The notes under the pieces were generated by a model, which saw only the letters and a list, made by a program, of their open reading frames with translations, had not been told where the DNA came from and ran no database searches. Both the position numbers and the translations under genes were made by a program. Below are positions 46,113-55,178 of a stretch of DNA of 64,000 nt, piece by piece; the stretch's first letter is position 1, and every line of letters begins with the position of its first letter. The stretch lies in assembly GCA_002995625.1 (NCBI GenBank), contig PVBP01000006.1, positions 1 through 64,000 of the forward strand. Reading direction: 5' to 3'. This DNA comes from Lysobacteraceae bacterium (GTDB lineage: Bacteria; Pseudomonadota; Gammaproteobacteria; Xanthomonadales; Ahniellaceae).

Positions 46113-47201
46113 ATGAACACCACGCTCCGCGGAACCATCCGCCGGCTGTTGCCGGCTGCCCTGCTGCTGGCCATCGCCAGCCCGACGCAGGCCAACACGC
46201 TGAACCAGAACGTCTCGTGGACCATCGATCGGGCGGGAACGAGCACGACCTACCGCGTCGTCGCGTACGGTGACTCGATCTACGCCGGCTACAACGGGTC
46301 GATCAGCAATGCGGCGCGCTACTCGGCGCCGACGGTCGACGGCGAATACCTGTCGGCGCTGTGGAACGCCGACATCGAGACCGTGCGCCGCACCAAGTCG
46401 GGCGCGGTCGCGCAGGACGTCTACCAGAACAAGATCGTCGCCGAGCGCTCGTGGATGCAGGCGGCCTCGACGCGCGTCGTGACCTTCGAGATGTGCGGCA
46501 ACGACGGCCTGCAGGCGCGCTCGGCCTTCAAGTCGCAGACCGGCACCTGCAACTACTCGGGGCTCGAGACCGCAATCAACAATTGCAAGACCTATGTCGC
46601 GGCGGCGATGGACTACATCAATGCCAACGCACACCCGAACACGAGGCTCAAGGTCATCGCGAACCTCTACTACCCCGGCTTCAATGCCGACAACGTGCAG
46701 AGCTCGTGCCGCGACTCTGCGACCGGACAGACCGTGAACCTGCGCGATCGCTTCCTCCCGGCACTCGCGCGGATGAACTACTGGATGTGCGAGTACGCGC
46801 GCCAGAAGGGCTTCCGCTGCGCGGACAGCTTCGCCGAATACATGGCTGCGGACCACGACACGAACAGCGACGGCATCGCCGACAGCCAGGCGATCCGCTA
46901 CGTCGCAGGCGAGAGCGAGTCGGCCTACGTGACCAAGATCACGCAGACCTACCGCGCGACGCTGCGCGACGCGAACTTCAAGTTCGTGTCGGCCGGGACC
47001 TCGTACGACTACATCCAGTCCGACGACGTGCACCCGACCTACAGTGGGCCGACCGTCAGCGCCGGCATCTGGGGTGGCACGACCGGCTCGAGCGCGCCGC
47101 GCTACTCGAGCTTCACCGGCGGCAAGAGCCCGATCTGGAACCAGTTCGGCCACGAGCGCATGGGCTGGTCGATTTCGACCTACAACCCGGCGAGCCCGTG
47201 A
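46113..47201 (+). CDS. Secreted SGNH-fold hydrolase
   Basis: A 362-residue exported esterase/lipase-like protein. The signal peptide ends PTQA. SGNH blocks are visible: YGDSIYAGY (nucleophile Ser, about residue 54), EMCGNDGLQ (Gly-Asn-Asp, about residue 130) and DDVHPTYSG (catalytic Asp-His, about residue 312). Four to six Cys in the middle probably form disulfides. The substrate is unknown; such enzymes act on lipids, acetylated sugars or polyesters. AGGGGAGGA stands 3 bp before the ATG. Confidence 0.85.
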   Translation: MNTTLRGTIRRLLPAALLLAIASPTQANTLNQNVSWTIDRAGTSTTYRVVAYGDSIYAGYNGSISNAARYSAPTVDGEYLSALWNADIETVRRTKSGAVAQDVYQNKIVAERSWMQAASTRVVTFEMCGNDGLQARSAFKSQTGTCNYSGLETAINNCKTYVAAAMDYINANAHPNTRLKVIANLYYPGFNADNVQSSCRDSATGQTVNLRDRFLPALARMNYWMCEYARQKGFRCADSFAEYMAADHDTNSDGIADSQAIRYVAGESESAYVTKITQTYRATLRDANFKFVSAGTSYDYIQSDDVHPTYSGPTVSAGIWGGTTGSSAPRYSSFTGGKSPIWNQFGHERMGWSISTYNPASP

Positions 47202-47216
47202 CGGGTCTGAAGGCGG

Positions 47217-47936
47217 ATGGCCGACGAGGCCCGTGATCGCAGCGCCACGGCGCCCGGAGCACCGGACGCCGACGGCGTGCGCGTGATCGCGAAGCGGTCG
47301 CGGATCGAGTGGTCGCTCGTCGCGGCCGCCGGGGTCGCGGCCGGTCTTGCGGCGGTCACGATTGCCCTGACGACGATGCAGCGCGAACCGGCCGCCGACT
47401 CCTCGTCGACGCCGCGCGTCGTGTCCGCGAACGCCGTGGATGAGCCGCGGCCGGCGGCTGCCTTCACCACCGACGCCCCGATTGCGGTTGACCGCGGGCG
47501 CGCAGCCGCGGACACCGCTGCGCTCGCAGCCTTGAACCTGCCGACGACGCCGGCCGACTGGACGTCCGGTGATCCCAACGACCTCGCCAGCTGGTTCCAG
47601 CCCGGCGACCCGGCACCGACCATGCGCGAAGTGATCGAGACCCTCAACGAGATGGGCATCCGCACCGGCCTCGGGGCCTTCAATCCACCGGGCACCAGCC
47701 CACCGCTCGTCGGGCTCGCGGTGCCGCCCGACTTCCCGCTGCCACCGGGCTACGTGCGGCACCACCAGGTCACCGACGACGGCGTGCCGATCGAAGCGAT
47801 CCTGATGTTCGCGCCGGACGTCGTGCTGCGCGATGCCGACGGCCACGTGGTCCCGCTGCCCGAAGACCGCGTCGTGCCACCCGAGTTAGCGCCCCCGGGA
47901 CTCCCGATCCGGCGCGTCACGATTCCGACGCCTTGA
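47217..47936 (+). CDS. Single-pass membrane protein of unknown function
   Basis: A 239-residue protein: charged N-terminus, one membrane helix (WSLVAAAGVAAGLAAVTIAL, about residues 32-52), then a Pro-rich periplasmic part. Just after the helix comes DEPRPAAAFTTDAP, shared with the lipoprotein at 28400-28915. The C-terminal half (VPPDFPLPPGYVRHHQVTDDGVPIEA) is unknown to me. The stop overlaps the TTG start of the Lnt-like gene, so the two are co-translated. Confidence 0.7.
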   Translation: MADEARDRSATAPGAPDADGVRVIAKRSRIEWSLVAAAGVAAGLAAVTIALTTMQREPAADSSSTPRVVSANAVDEPRPAAAFTTDAPIAVDRGRAAADTAALAALNLPTTPADWTSGDPNDLASWFQPGDPAPTMREVIETLNEMGIRTGLGAFNPPGTSPPLVGLAVPPDFPLPPGYVRHHQVTDDGVPIEAILMFAPDVVLRDADGHVVPLPEDRVVPPELAPPGLPIRRVTIPTP

Positions 47937-50389
47937 AACGCCACGCACTGACGCGCGCCGGGCTGGCGCTGGCCGGCCTCGCCGCGAGCGCGCTGCTGCT
48001 GGCGGCATACGCCCGCGGGCACTGGTGGCTCGGCTTCATCCTGCTGGTGCCGTGGCTGCTCGCGCTCGACCGCGCGCGATCCCTCACCGCGAGCTTCGCG
48101 CTCGGCCTTGCGATGGCGGTCGGCTACGTCGCGGCCGCGCTCGGCTGGTTTGCGCCCGCGATCGCCGCCTACACCGGTTGGCCGCTGATCGCGGCAAACG
48201 CGCTGCTTCTGGCCGGATCGCCGCTGCTGGTCCCGGAGATCCTCGCCTTCGCCGTCACACGACGGCTTGCGCGCGGCCGCTTCGGACCGGTGATCACCGC
48301 GATGGTCGGAGCGGCGGCGTGGGTCGGCGTCGAGCGGCTCTCGCCGACACTGTTCGGCGACACCCTCGGCCATGGCCTTGCGCCCGCGACCACACTGCGC
48401 CAGGCCGCCGATCTCGGCGGCGCCGCCTTGCTCACCGTCGGGCTGCTCCTGGTCAACGAATCCATCGCCGGCGCGATCGGGGCCGTCGCGCGCCGCGCGG
48501 CGCGCGAGGCACTCGGGGCCCTCGCGCTCGCCGCGGCGCTGGTCGGCGCGCTCTGGGGCTATGGCCACTTGCGGCTGGCCGATCTCGCCCGAGCATGGGC
48601 CGAACCTGCCCCGTCACTGCGCGTCGCGATGGTCCAGACCGCGCTGGTCGACTACGAGGCGCGGCGTCGCGAGGTCGGCGCCTACGCGGTCGTCCGCGAG
48701 GTGCTCGACGTGCACCTCGCGCTGTCGCGCGAGGCCATCGACCGCCACGGCGCCGAGGCGCTGCTGTGGTCCGAGACGGTCTACCCGACCACCTTCGGCC
48801 AGCCGCGCAGCGCCGACGGCGCGGCGCTGGACCAGGAGATCCTCGACTTCGTCGCGGCCAGCGGCGTGCCGCTGGTCTTCGGCACCTACGAGCGCGACGG
48901 AGAGCGCGAGTGGAACGTCGCCGCCTTCGTCGAGCCGAACGGGGTCCTCGGCCGCTACCGCAAGACCCACGCCTTCCCGTTGACCGAGCACGTGCCGGCC
49001 TGGCTCGACGGCCCGCGCTTCCGGCGGGCCTTGCCATGGGCCGGCAGTTGGCAGCGTGGCGATGGCGCGCGCGTGCTGCCGCTGCGCGTCGCCGACGGCC
49101 GCACGCTCGAGGTCGTGCCGCTGATCTGCCTCGACGACGTCGATCCGCGGCTCGCGATCGACGGGCGCCGGCTCGGCGCGCAGGCGATCGTCGGCCTCTC
49201 GAACGACGCCTGGTTCAGCCAGGATCCGCTCGGCGCCGAACTGCACCTCAAGGTCGCCGCGTTCCGCAGCATCGAGACGCGGATGCCGCAGCTGCGCGTG
49301 ACCACCAACGGCCTCTCGGCCTTCATCGATCCGAGCGGCGAGGTGCTCGCGCGCACCGGCATGGGCGACCGCGCCGTGCTCGCCGGCGCGGTGCCGATCG
49401 TCGATCCGCCGCCGACGCTGATGGTGCGCCTCGGTGACTGGGTCGGTGGCGCGGCGCTCGGGGTTCTCGCCCTCGTCGCACTCGCGGCAACGGTACGGCC
49501 CCGTGCACGCGCACTCGCCGGGACCGCAACGCCCGCGCGCGCCCTGTTCGATGGCCGCATCGTCGCGCTGACGCCGCCGGCGCGCCTCGTGCTCGCGCTG
49601 CTGCGGCTGCTCGCGGCGCTCGGGCTCGCCTGGCTCGCCGTGCGGATGGCGATGGTCGACGGCTTCGCGGTCAACTCGCTGGACCAGCTCCGGATCTTCG
49701 GCGGCGCCGTCGTCGCGCCGCTCGTCGCGGGCTCGCTGCTGCGCCGATGGTTCGCCGGTCGCGCGTCCGTCGGGGCCGATGCGCTGGTGCTCGATGTGCG
49801 CCGCGCGCGGATCGAGATTCCGCTCGGCTCGATCGCGCAGGTCCGGGTCTGGCGCGTCCCGCTGCCGGCGGCCGGCGTCGACCTGCGCCTCGCGTCCGGT
49901 CGTCGCTTCGAGCTCGGACTCGGCCTTGCCGACCCGCGCGCCTTCGTCGAACGCCTCCGCGCCGCCGGCTCGGAGGCCACGTTTGCCTCGCCCGGCGATG
50001 CCGCCCGCGCGCGCTGGGCCGCGATCCGGGCCACCACGCCGCAACGCTGGTTCGACCACGCCGCGTTCCGCTACCTCGCGTTCCCGCTGCTGCCGGCCCT
50101 GGTCGCGTTCCGGCTGCACCAGGTGATCGCCTTCGGCGGTCCCTTCGGCGAGTGGCTGACCCACGGCGCCGGGGCCTGGTTCGCCGCGATGGCGATCTGG
50201 TGGGCGGCGTGGGCGCTCGGCCTGATGCTGTTCGCGGCGGCGCTGCGCATCGGGATCGAAGTCGCCACCGGCGCAGCGCTTGCCGGCGGGGAAGGAGTCG
50301 CGGTCGCAGTGCGCCGCCTCGCGACCCGCCTCGCGCGGGTCGCCTATTTCGCCGGGGTGCCGCTGCTGCTGGTGATGCGCCTGCTCTGA
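47933..50389 (+). CDS. lnt: Apolipoprotein N-acyltransferase with extra C-terminal membrane domain
   Basis: The first about 520 residues are an Lnt: six or so membrane helices, then a nitrilase domain. Its catalytic triad is Glu in WSETVYPT (about 282), Lys in YRKTHAFP (about 344) and Cys in LICLDDV (about 399). It would N-acylate lipoproteins at the inner-membrane outer face. The protein is 818 residues, some 300 longer than usual. The extension has further membrane helices and a small PH-like stretch (ADALVLDVRRARIEIPLGSI, then LRLASGRRFELGLG). This part is unrecognised. Start TTG 47933 overlaps the previous stop (TTGA). A second, standard lnt may exist elsewhere. Confidence 0.8.
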   Translation: MKRHALTRAGLALAGLAASALLLAAYARGHWWLGFILLVPWLLALDRARSLTASFALGLAMAVGYVAAALGWFAPAIAAYTGWPLIAANALLLAGSPLLVPEILAFAVTRRLARGRFGPVITAMVGAAAWVGVERLSPTLFGDTLGHGLAPATTLRQAADLGGAALLTVGLLLVNESIAGAIGAVARRAAREALGALALAAALVGALWGYGHLRLADLARAWAEPAPSLRVAMVQTALVDYEARRREVGAYAVVREVLDVHLALSREAIDRHGAEALLWSETVYPTTFGQPRSADGAALDQEILDFVAASGVPLVFGTYERDGEREWNVAAFVEPNGVLGRYRKTHAFPLTEHVPAWLDGPRFRRALPWAGSWQRGDGARVLPLRVADGRTLEVVPLICLDDVDPRLAIDGRRLGAQAIVGLSNDAWFSQDPLGAELHLKVAAFRSIETRMPQLRVTTNGLSAFIDPSGEVLARTGMGDRAVLAGAVPIVDPPPTLMVRLGDWVGGAALGVLALVALAATVRPRARALAGTATPARALFDGRIVALTPPARLVLALLRLLAALGLAWLAVRMAMVDGFAVNSLDQLRIFGGAVVAPLVAGSLLRRWFAGRASVGADALVLDVRRARIEIPLGSIAQVRVWRVPLPAAGVDLRLASGRRFELGLGLADPRAFVERLRAAGSEATFASPGDAARARWAAIRATTPQRWFDHAAFRYLAFPLLPALVAFRLHQVIAFGGPFGEWLTHGAGAWFAAMAIWWAAWALGLMLFAAALRIGIEVATGAALAGGEGVAVAVRRLATRLARVAYFAGVPLLLVMRLL

Positions 50390-50463
50390 GACAGCGCCCC
50401 GCGCGGCGGCGACGCCTGGCCGACCGAACCGGCTCCGCATTCACCGGCCCATGGAGCCCGGGC

Positions 50464-50513
50464 TTGGCAACCCCCGGTCACTGTGTATACTGTGCACATT
50501 GACTATGCACAGT
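50464..50513 (+). promoter_or_regulatory. Promoter and palindromic operator of the GntR-ABC operon
   Basis: TTGGCA (50464-50469), 16 bp, TATACT (50486-50491) form a good sigma70 promoter. A perfect inverted repeat ACTGTGCA-n9-TGCACAGT (50489-50513) covers the -10 box and the start point. This is the place for autorepression by the GntR protein encoded directly downstream. Confidence 0.75.
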
Positions 50514-50521
50514 TGAGCCCC

Positions 50522-50932
50522 GTGAGCGCGCTTCTCCTCCTGTCGGCCAGCGATCCCCGGCCGATGTACCAGCAGATCGTCGACCAGATCACCGCGCGCG
50601 TGATGGCCGGCGACTGGGCGCCCGGCCAGGCGCTGCCGTCGATCCGCGAACTGGCGGCGGGCAGCGGCGTCAGCGTGATCACGGTGAAGCGCGCCTACGA
50701 GGAGCTCGAACGCGCCGGCCTGATCGCGACACGACAGGGCAAGGGCTCGTTCGTGGCCGACCGGCCGGACCAGGCCCGCCAGCTGCTCGAGGCGGGACTC
50801 GACCGGGCGCTCGACGAGGTCGTCACGCAGGCCGCGCGCCTCGGCCTCGATCGCCAGCAACTCCACCGCCGCCTCGATGAGCACCTCGACGCGGCCCCGT
50901 CCTCCAACCCGTCCGAAGGATCCCAGTCATGA
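50522..50932 (+). CDS. GntR-family regulator, YtrA type
   Basis: A 136-residue regulator: winged helix with PMYQQIVDQITARVMAGDWAPGQALPS-type N-terminus (key residues YQQI, PGQALPS) and SVITVKRAYEELERAGL (recognition region), then only a short helical tail, the YtrA subgroup. YtrA proteins repress the ABC transporter operon they sit in. GTG 50522 is chosen because the promoter at 50464-50491 starts transcription near 50498; an in-frame start at 50483 lies upstream of it. Its stop overlaps the ATPase gene by ATGA. Confidence 0.88.
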   Translation: MSALLLLSASDPRPMYQQIVDQITARVMAGDWAPGQALPSIRELAAGSGVSVITVKRAYEELERAGLIATRQGKGSFVADRPDQARQLLEAGLDRALDEVVTQAARLGLDRQQLHRRLDEHLDAAPSSNPSEGSQS

Positions 50933-51813
50933 TCCCCGCCTTCGCCGTCCAGAGCCTCTCGAAGCGCTATCCGCACTTCGCGCTCGAGGACGTCTCGCTC
51001 TCGCTCCAACCCGGCACCGTGATGGGCCTGGTCGGCGCCAATGGCGCCGGCAAGACCACCCTGCTGCGCCTGCTCTCCGGGCTGGCCGCGCCGGACGCCG
51101 GGACGGTCGAGGTGCTCGGCCACCGCCTGCCCGAGGCCCAGGCCGACGCGCGGCGCGAGGTCGGGCTCGCCTCCGAGGACATGCGCCTCTACCGCGGCCG
51201 CAGCCTCGACTGGCACATCGACCTCGTGCGCCAGATCTTTCCGTCGTGGGACGACGACTACGCCGCCACGCTGGTCCGGCGCTTCGACCTGAAGCCGCAG
51301 CAGACGCTCGGCGGCTACTCGCACGGGCAGCGCGTCAAGGCCCTCCTGCTGCTGTGCCTCGCGCGCCGGCCGAAGCTCCTGCTGCTGGACGAGCCGACCA
51401 CGGGCCTCGATCCGGTCGCGCGGCTCGAGGTGCTCGAGGCGCTGGCCGACGTGCTGCGCGACGAGCGCCGCAGCGTGCTGTTCTCGTCGCACAACACCGC
51501 CGACGTCGAGCAGCTCGCGGATCGCATCGCCTTCCTGCACGCCGGCCGGCTGGTCGCCGATGCCGACAAGGAGTCCTTCCTCGACCAGTGGCGCCGCGTG
51601 CTGTGCCTGGGGGCCGCGCCGCCGACGCTCGCGGCGTGGCCCGAGGTCGCGGCCGTGCGCAGCGCCGGCAGCCAGGTCGAGGTCCGCGTGCGCGCGTGGC
51701 GCGAGGACCTGTCGGACCGGCTCGCCGCGGCCGGCCTGCGCGTCGAGCGCGTCGACCCGATGAGCCTCGAGGAGATCTTCGTGACCGCGGTCCGAACCGG
51801 AGGTGCCGCATGA
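50929..51813 (+). CDS. ABC transporter ATP-binding protein
   Basis: A 294-residue ATPase: Walker A GANGAGKTTLLRL (about residue 37), a signature in the variant form YSHGQRVKALL, and Walker B LLLLDEPTTGLDP. The C-terminal about 80 residues are an accessory domain. Together with the next gene it forms a two-gene exporter typical of YtrA/GntR-controlled operons, which in other bacteria respond to cell-envelope antibiotics. Substrate unknown. Confidence 0.9.
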   Translation: MIPAFAVQSLSKRYPHFALEDVSLSLQPGTVMGLVGANGAGKTTLLRLLSGLAAPDAGTVEVLGHRLPEAQADARREVGLASEDMRLYRGRSLDWHIDLVRQIFPSWDDDYAATLVRRFDLKPQQTLGGYSHGQRVKALLLLCLARRPKLLLLDEPTTGLDPVARLEVLEALADVLRDERRSVLFSSHNTADVEQLADRIAFLHAGRLVADADKESFLDQWRRVLCLGAAPPTLAAWPEVAAVRSAGSQVEVRVRAWREDLSDRLAAAGLRVERVDPMSLEEIFVTAVRTGGAA

Positions 51814-52493
51814 GCTTCGCCCCCAACCTGCCGCTGATCCGGCTGCTGGTGGTCAAGGACTGGCAGCTGTTCCAGAAGCAGCTCGCCGCCTACGTGCTGG
51901 CCGGGATCATCGCACTGGCGCTGCTCGGGCTCGCGAAGCCCTGGGCCTTCCACCTCGGCGCGACGCTGCTGCTCGTGGTCCTCGTCGCGGCCGCCTGCTT
52001 CGCGATCTCGACCTCGCTGCTGGTCGAGCGCAAGGAGCAGACGCTCGCCTTCGTGATGAGCCTGCCGGTCACGCCGCTCGACTTCACGCTGGCCAAGCTC
52101 GCCGGCAACCTGCTGACCTTCGGAGTGCCCTACCTCGTGCTGCTCGGCGGCACCGCGATGGTGATCCTCGGCACGCCGATCCCGGACGGCTTCGTCGTGT
52201 TCGCGGTGCTCGTCTTCGGCCACGTCCTGCTTGCCTACGGCCTCTCGCTCGCGGTCGCGATGCGGGTCGAGTCCGAAGGCTGGAACACCTTCGTGATGAT
52301 CGCGAGCATGGTGCTGGTCAATCCCTTCATCATGGTGATCGGCCAGATCGACGCGATCGCGGGACCGGCGCGCACCGACGCGATCACGTGGAGTGCGCCG
52401 GCGCTGGCGATCCTCGCCGCGCAGATCCTGCTGTTCGCGCTCGCGATCGCGTGGACCGCGTGGTCGCTGGGCCGCCGACCGGCCTTCTACTGA
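51810..52493 (+). CDS. ABC-2 type transporter permease
   Basis: A 227-residue membrane protein with six helices, for example VLAGIIALALLGL, LLLVVLVAAACFAISTSLL and LLTFGVPYLVLLGGTAMV. The segment VERKEQTLAFVMSLPVTPLDF between helices 2 and 3 is characteristic of ABC-2 permeases. It overlaps the ATPase gene by ATGA. Nine bases later the acyltransferase gene begins. Confidence 0.88.
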   Translation: MSFAPNLPLIRLLVVKDWQLFQKQLAAYVLAGIIALALLGLAKPWAFHLGATLLLVVLVAAACFAISTSLLVERKEQTLAFVMSLPVTPLDFTLAKLAGNLLTFGVPYLVLLGGTAMVILGTPIPDGFVVFAVLVFGHVLLAYGLSLAVAMRVESEGWNTFVMIASMVLVNPFIMVIGQIDAIAGPARTDAITWSAPALAILAAQILLFALAIAWTAWSLGRRPAFY

Positions 52494-52502
52494 GCCGCCA
52501 GC

Positions 52503-53642
52503 ATGAGCGACGCTCCACGGGGCGCGCCCGCCGGCGCGCCGATGGGTCCGCGCGTGCCCGCGCTCGACCAGCTGCGCGCGCTGGCGATGGGCGTCGGCGT
52601 GCTGTTCCACGCCGCGCTGGCCTACAGCCCCTGGCTGTTCCCGTACTGGCCGACCGCCAGCGACGCGAACTGGGCCGGCATCGATGCGCTGGTGTGGCTG
52701 CCGCACCTCGTCCGCATGCCGCTGTTCTTCCTCGTTTCCGGCTACCTCGCCGCCCTGCTGCTCGAGCGTCGCGGGATGGGCGGACTGATGCGCCAGCGCG
52801 TGCGGCGGATCCTGGTGCCCTTCCTCGTGGCCTGGCCGCTGGTGCATCTCTCGGTCTCGGCACTGACCGGATGGGCAGCGACCGAAGTCGCGGCGCCGTC
52901 GCCGTTCCTGCTCGCGGTGCGCGAGTACCTGGCCATGCCCGACCCGCCCGACCTGCCGCTCTCGACCGGGCACCTGTGGTTCCTGTGGTACCTGCTGATC
53001 TTCACGGTGCTGCTGTGGGTCTCCCGCACGCTCGAGTTCGACGCCGCGCTGGCGCGCCTCGGGCCGCGCAGCCTCGCGCCGAGCGCGATCGGCCTGCCGA
53101 TCCTGCTGTGGCCGGGCTTCATGCTGACCGCGGCGCCGCACCCGGCGCCGGAAAGCCTGTTCCCGCAGGTCTGGGCGCTGCTGGTCTACGGACCCTTCTT
53201 CGCACTCGGCGTCGCGCTGCACGGCCGGCTCGACGCGCTCGCCCCGCTGCGCCGCTGGCTGTGGCCCGGCGCGATCGCCTGCCTCGCGCTCTACCTGGCC
53301 TTCCTGCGGCAGCTCCCGCCCGGACCCGTGGGCCCGACCACGCCATGGGCGATCGCGGCGCTGGAGGCAATGGTCGCCGGCTGGGGCACGCTCGTGTGCC
53401 TCGTCGCCGGCCTGCGCTGGCTCGATCGTCCGCGGCCGTGGCTCGACCGCCTCGCCGGCAGCGCGTACTGGACCTACCTGCTCCACCTGCCGGTGGTGTT
53501 CGCGATCCAGTACCTGCTGCTCGACGTCGCGTGGCCGTGGCCGGTCGAGTTCGTGCTGACCGTGGTCGCGACCTTCGCGATCTGCCTTGCGACCCATGCG
53601 CTGCTGGTGAAGCGCACGCGGCTGAAACGCTATGTCGGCTAG
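52503..53642 (+). CDS. Membrane acyltransferase (acyltransferase 3 / OpgC-like)
   Basis: A 379-residue protein with about ten membrane helices. LDQLRALAMGVGVLFHAAL at the N-terminus carries the catalytic-type His of acyltransferase-3 proteins, and MPLFFLVSGYLAALL and RILVPFLVAWPL are typical. These enzymes put acyl or succinyl groups on sugars of the cell surface. Its place directly behind the ABC permease suggests it belongs to the GntR operon. Substrate unknown. Confidence 0.85.
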   Translation: MSDAPRGAPAGAPMGPRVPALDQLRALAMGVGVLFHAALAYSPWLFPYWPTASDANWAGIDALVWLPHLVRMPLFFLVSGYLAALLLERRGMGGLMRQRVRRILVPFLVAWPLVHLSVSALTGWAATEVAAPSPFLLAVREYLAMPDPPDLPLSTGHLWFLWYLLIFTVLLWVSRTLEFDAALARLGPRSLAPSAIGLPILLWPGFMLTAAPHPAPESLFPQVWALLVYGPFFALGVALHGRLDALAPLRRWLWPGAIACLALYLAFLRQLPPGPVGPTTPWAIAALEAMVAGWGTLVCLVAGLRWLDRPRPWLDRLAGSAYWTYLLHLPVVFAIQYLLLDVAWPWPVEFVLTVVATFAICLATHALLVKRTRLKRYVG

Positions 53643-53646
53643 CCGC

Positions 53647-54843
53647 TCAGCCCAGCGTGTCGGCCGGCACGCGGACGTGGCCTTCCATCAGCACGCGCGC
53701 GCTGCGGCTCATCACCGCGCGGGTCACCGTCCACGCACCGTCGCGCCGCTCGACGCTGGCGCCGACCCGCAGCGTCCCGGACGGGTGGCCGAAGCGCACC
53801 GCGTCGCGCGCGCCGCCGCCCGCGGCCGCGTTGACCAGCGTGCCGGGCACCGCCGCCGCGGTCGCGATCGCGACCGAGGCCGTGCCCATCATCGCGTGGT
53901 GCAGCTTGCCCATCGACAGCGCGCGCACGAGGAGATCGACGTCACCGGCGCGCACCGGCCTGCCGCTCGAAGCCACGTAGTCGGCCGGCGGCGCGACGAA
54001 CGCGACCTTCGGCGTGTGCTGGCGCTTCGCGGCTTCCTCCGGCGCACGGATCAGGCCCATGCGCAGTGCGCCGGCGGTGCGGATCGCCTCGAACAGCGCA
54101 AGTCGTTCCCGGTCCTCGTTGATCGCGGATTGCAGCTCGGTGCCGGTGAGCCCGAGGTCGGCGGCCCGCACGAACACGGTCGGGATGCCGGCATTGATCA
54201 GCGTCGCGTCGATCCGTCCGAGGCCCGGCACGTCGAGCACGTCGACGAGGTTACCGGTCGGGAACATCGCGCCGCCGCCCTCGCCGTCGCCCTCGTCGGC
54301 CGGATCGAGGAACTCGAGCACGATCTCGGCCGCCGGGAAGGTGACGCCATCGAGCTCGAAGTCGCCGGTCTCGACGACCTCGCCATCCGCGACCGGCACG
54401 TGGCACAGGATGGTCTTGCCGATGTTGGCCTGCCAGATGCGGACCGTGCAGGTGCCGTCGCGCGGCACGCGCGTGGGATCGATCAGGCCCTGCGCGATCG
54501 CGAACGGCCCGACCGCGGTCGAGAGGTTGCCGCAGTTGCCGCTCCAGTCGACGAAGGGCTGGTCGATCGAGACCTGGCCGTAGAGGTAGTCGACGTCGTG
54601 GCCCTCGCGGTTCGACTTCGAGACGATCACGCACTTGCTGGTGCTCGAGGTCGCCCCGCCCATGCCGTCGATGTGCTTGGCGTAGGGATCGGGCGAGCCG
54701 ATCACGCGCAGGAACAGCGCGTCGCGTGCCGCGCCCGGCACTCGCGCCGGCTCGGGGAGGTCGTCGAGGCGGAAGAACACGCCCTTCGAGGTGCCGCCGC
54801 GGTAGTAGGTCGCGGGGATTCGGAGCTGGGGTGCGCGGGTCAT
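53647..54843 (-). CDS. prpF: 2-Methylaconitate cis-trans isomerase
   Basis: A 398-residue PrpF-fold isomerase (double diaminopimelate-epimerase fold). GGTSKGVFF, GGATSSTSKCVIV and GNCGNLSTAVG are the PrpF signatures. It works with AcnD in the 2-methylcitrate cycle, which turns propionyl-CoA into pyruvate and succinate. Here its ATG overlaps the parE stop (ATGA), and acnD lies 4.2 kb upstream on the same strand. 4-oxalomesaconate tautomerases are close relatives, but the nearby acnD favours PrpF. Confidence 0.9.
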   Translation of the reverse strand: MTRAPQLRIPATYYRGGTSKGVFFRLDDLPEPARVPGAARDALFLRVIGSPDPYAKHIDGMGGATSSTSKCVIVSKSNREGHDVDYLYGQVSIDQPFVDWSGNCGNLSTAVGPFAIAQGLIDPTRVPRDGTCTVRIWQANIGKTILCHVPVADGEVVETGDFELDGVTFPAAEIVLEFLDPADEGDGEGGGAMFPTGNLVDVLDVPGLGRIDATLINAGIPTVFVRAADLGLTGTELQSAINEDRERLALFEAIRTAGALRMGLIRAPEEAAKRQHTPKVAFVAPPADYVASSGRPVRAGDVDLLVRALSMGKLHHAMMGTASVAIATAAAVPGTLVNAAAGGGARDAVRFGHPSGTLRVGASVERRDGAWTVTRAVMSRSARVLMEGHVRVPADTLG

Positions 54844-55178
54844 GGCGAGGGCTCGGCAGGATCGGTCATCAGGGCGTCGAGGCCGCGGGCGCTGTTCCAG
54901 ATACGGACGACGAGAATGCGGTCGGGAAGATCGAGGTAGTAGACGAGGTGGCGCTCGAACCCGGGCACGAGCAGGAAACGGAGCGGCGCCGGCAAGTCCG
55001 GGGCAACATGGGCTTGTCGCATGGAACCCGAGGCGTGGAAGCGCGACAGCCTCGACAGGGCCGCGTCGACGGCATCGAAGAAGCGCAGCCCGAGATCGAC
55101 GCCCGCCTGCCGCGTGAACCACCACGCGGTGTCGGCCGCATCACGGCGGGCCTGCGGCCGCCACTCAACCGGCTTCAC
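54840..55178 (-). CDS. parE: ParE-type toxin
   Basis: A 112-residue RelE/ParE-fold protein: VEWRPQARRDAADTAWWFTRQAGVDLGLRF opening helices (key residues PQARRD, AWW), and the C-terminal FERHLVYYLDLPDRILVVRIWNSARG strand pair. ParE toxins inhibit gyrase; RelE types cut mRNA. The antitoxin gene precedes and overlaps it by 14 bp. The stop overlaps the prpF start. Confidence 0.85.
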   Translation of the reverse strand: MKPVEWRPQARRDAADTAWWFTRQAGVDLGLRFFDAVDAALSRLSRFHASGSMRQAHVAPDLPAPLRFLLVPGFERHLVYYLDLPDRILVVRIWNSARGLDALMTDPAEPSP

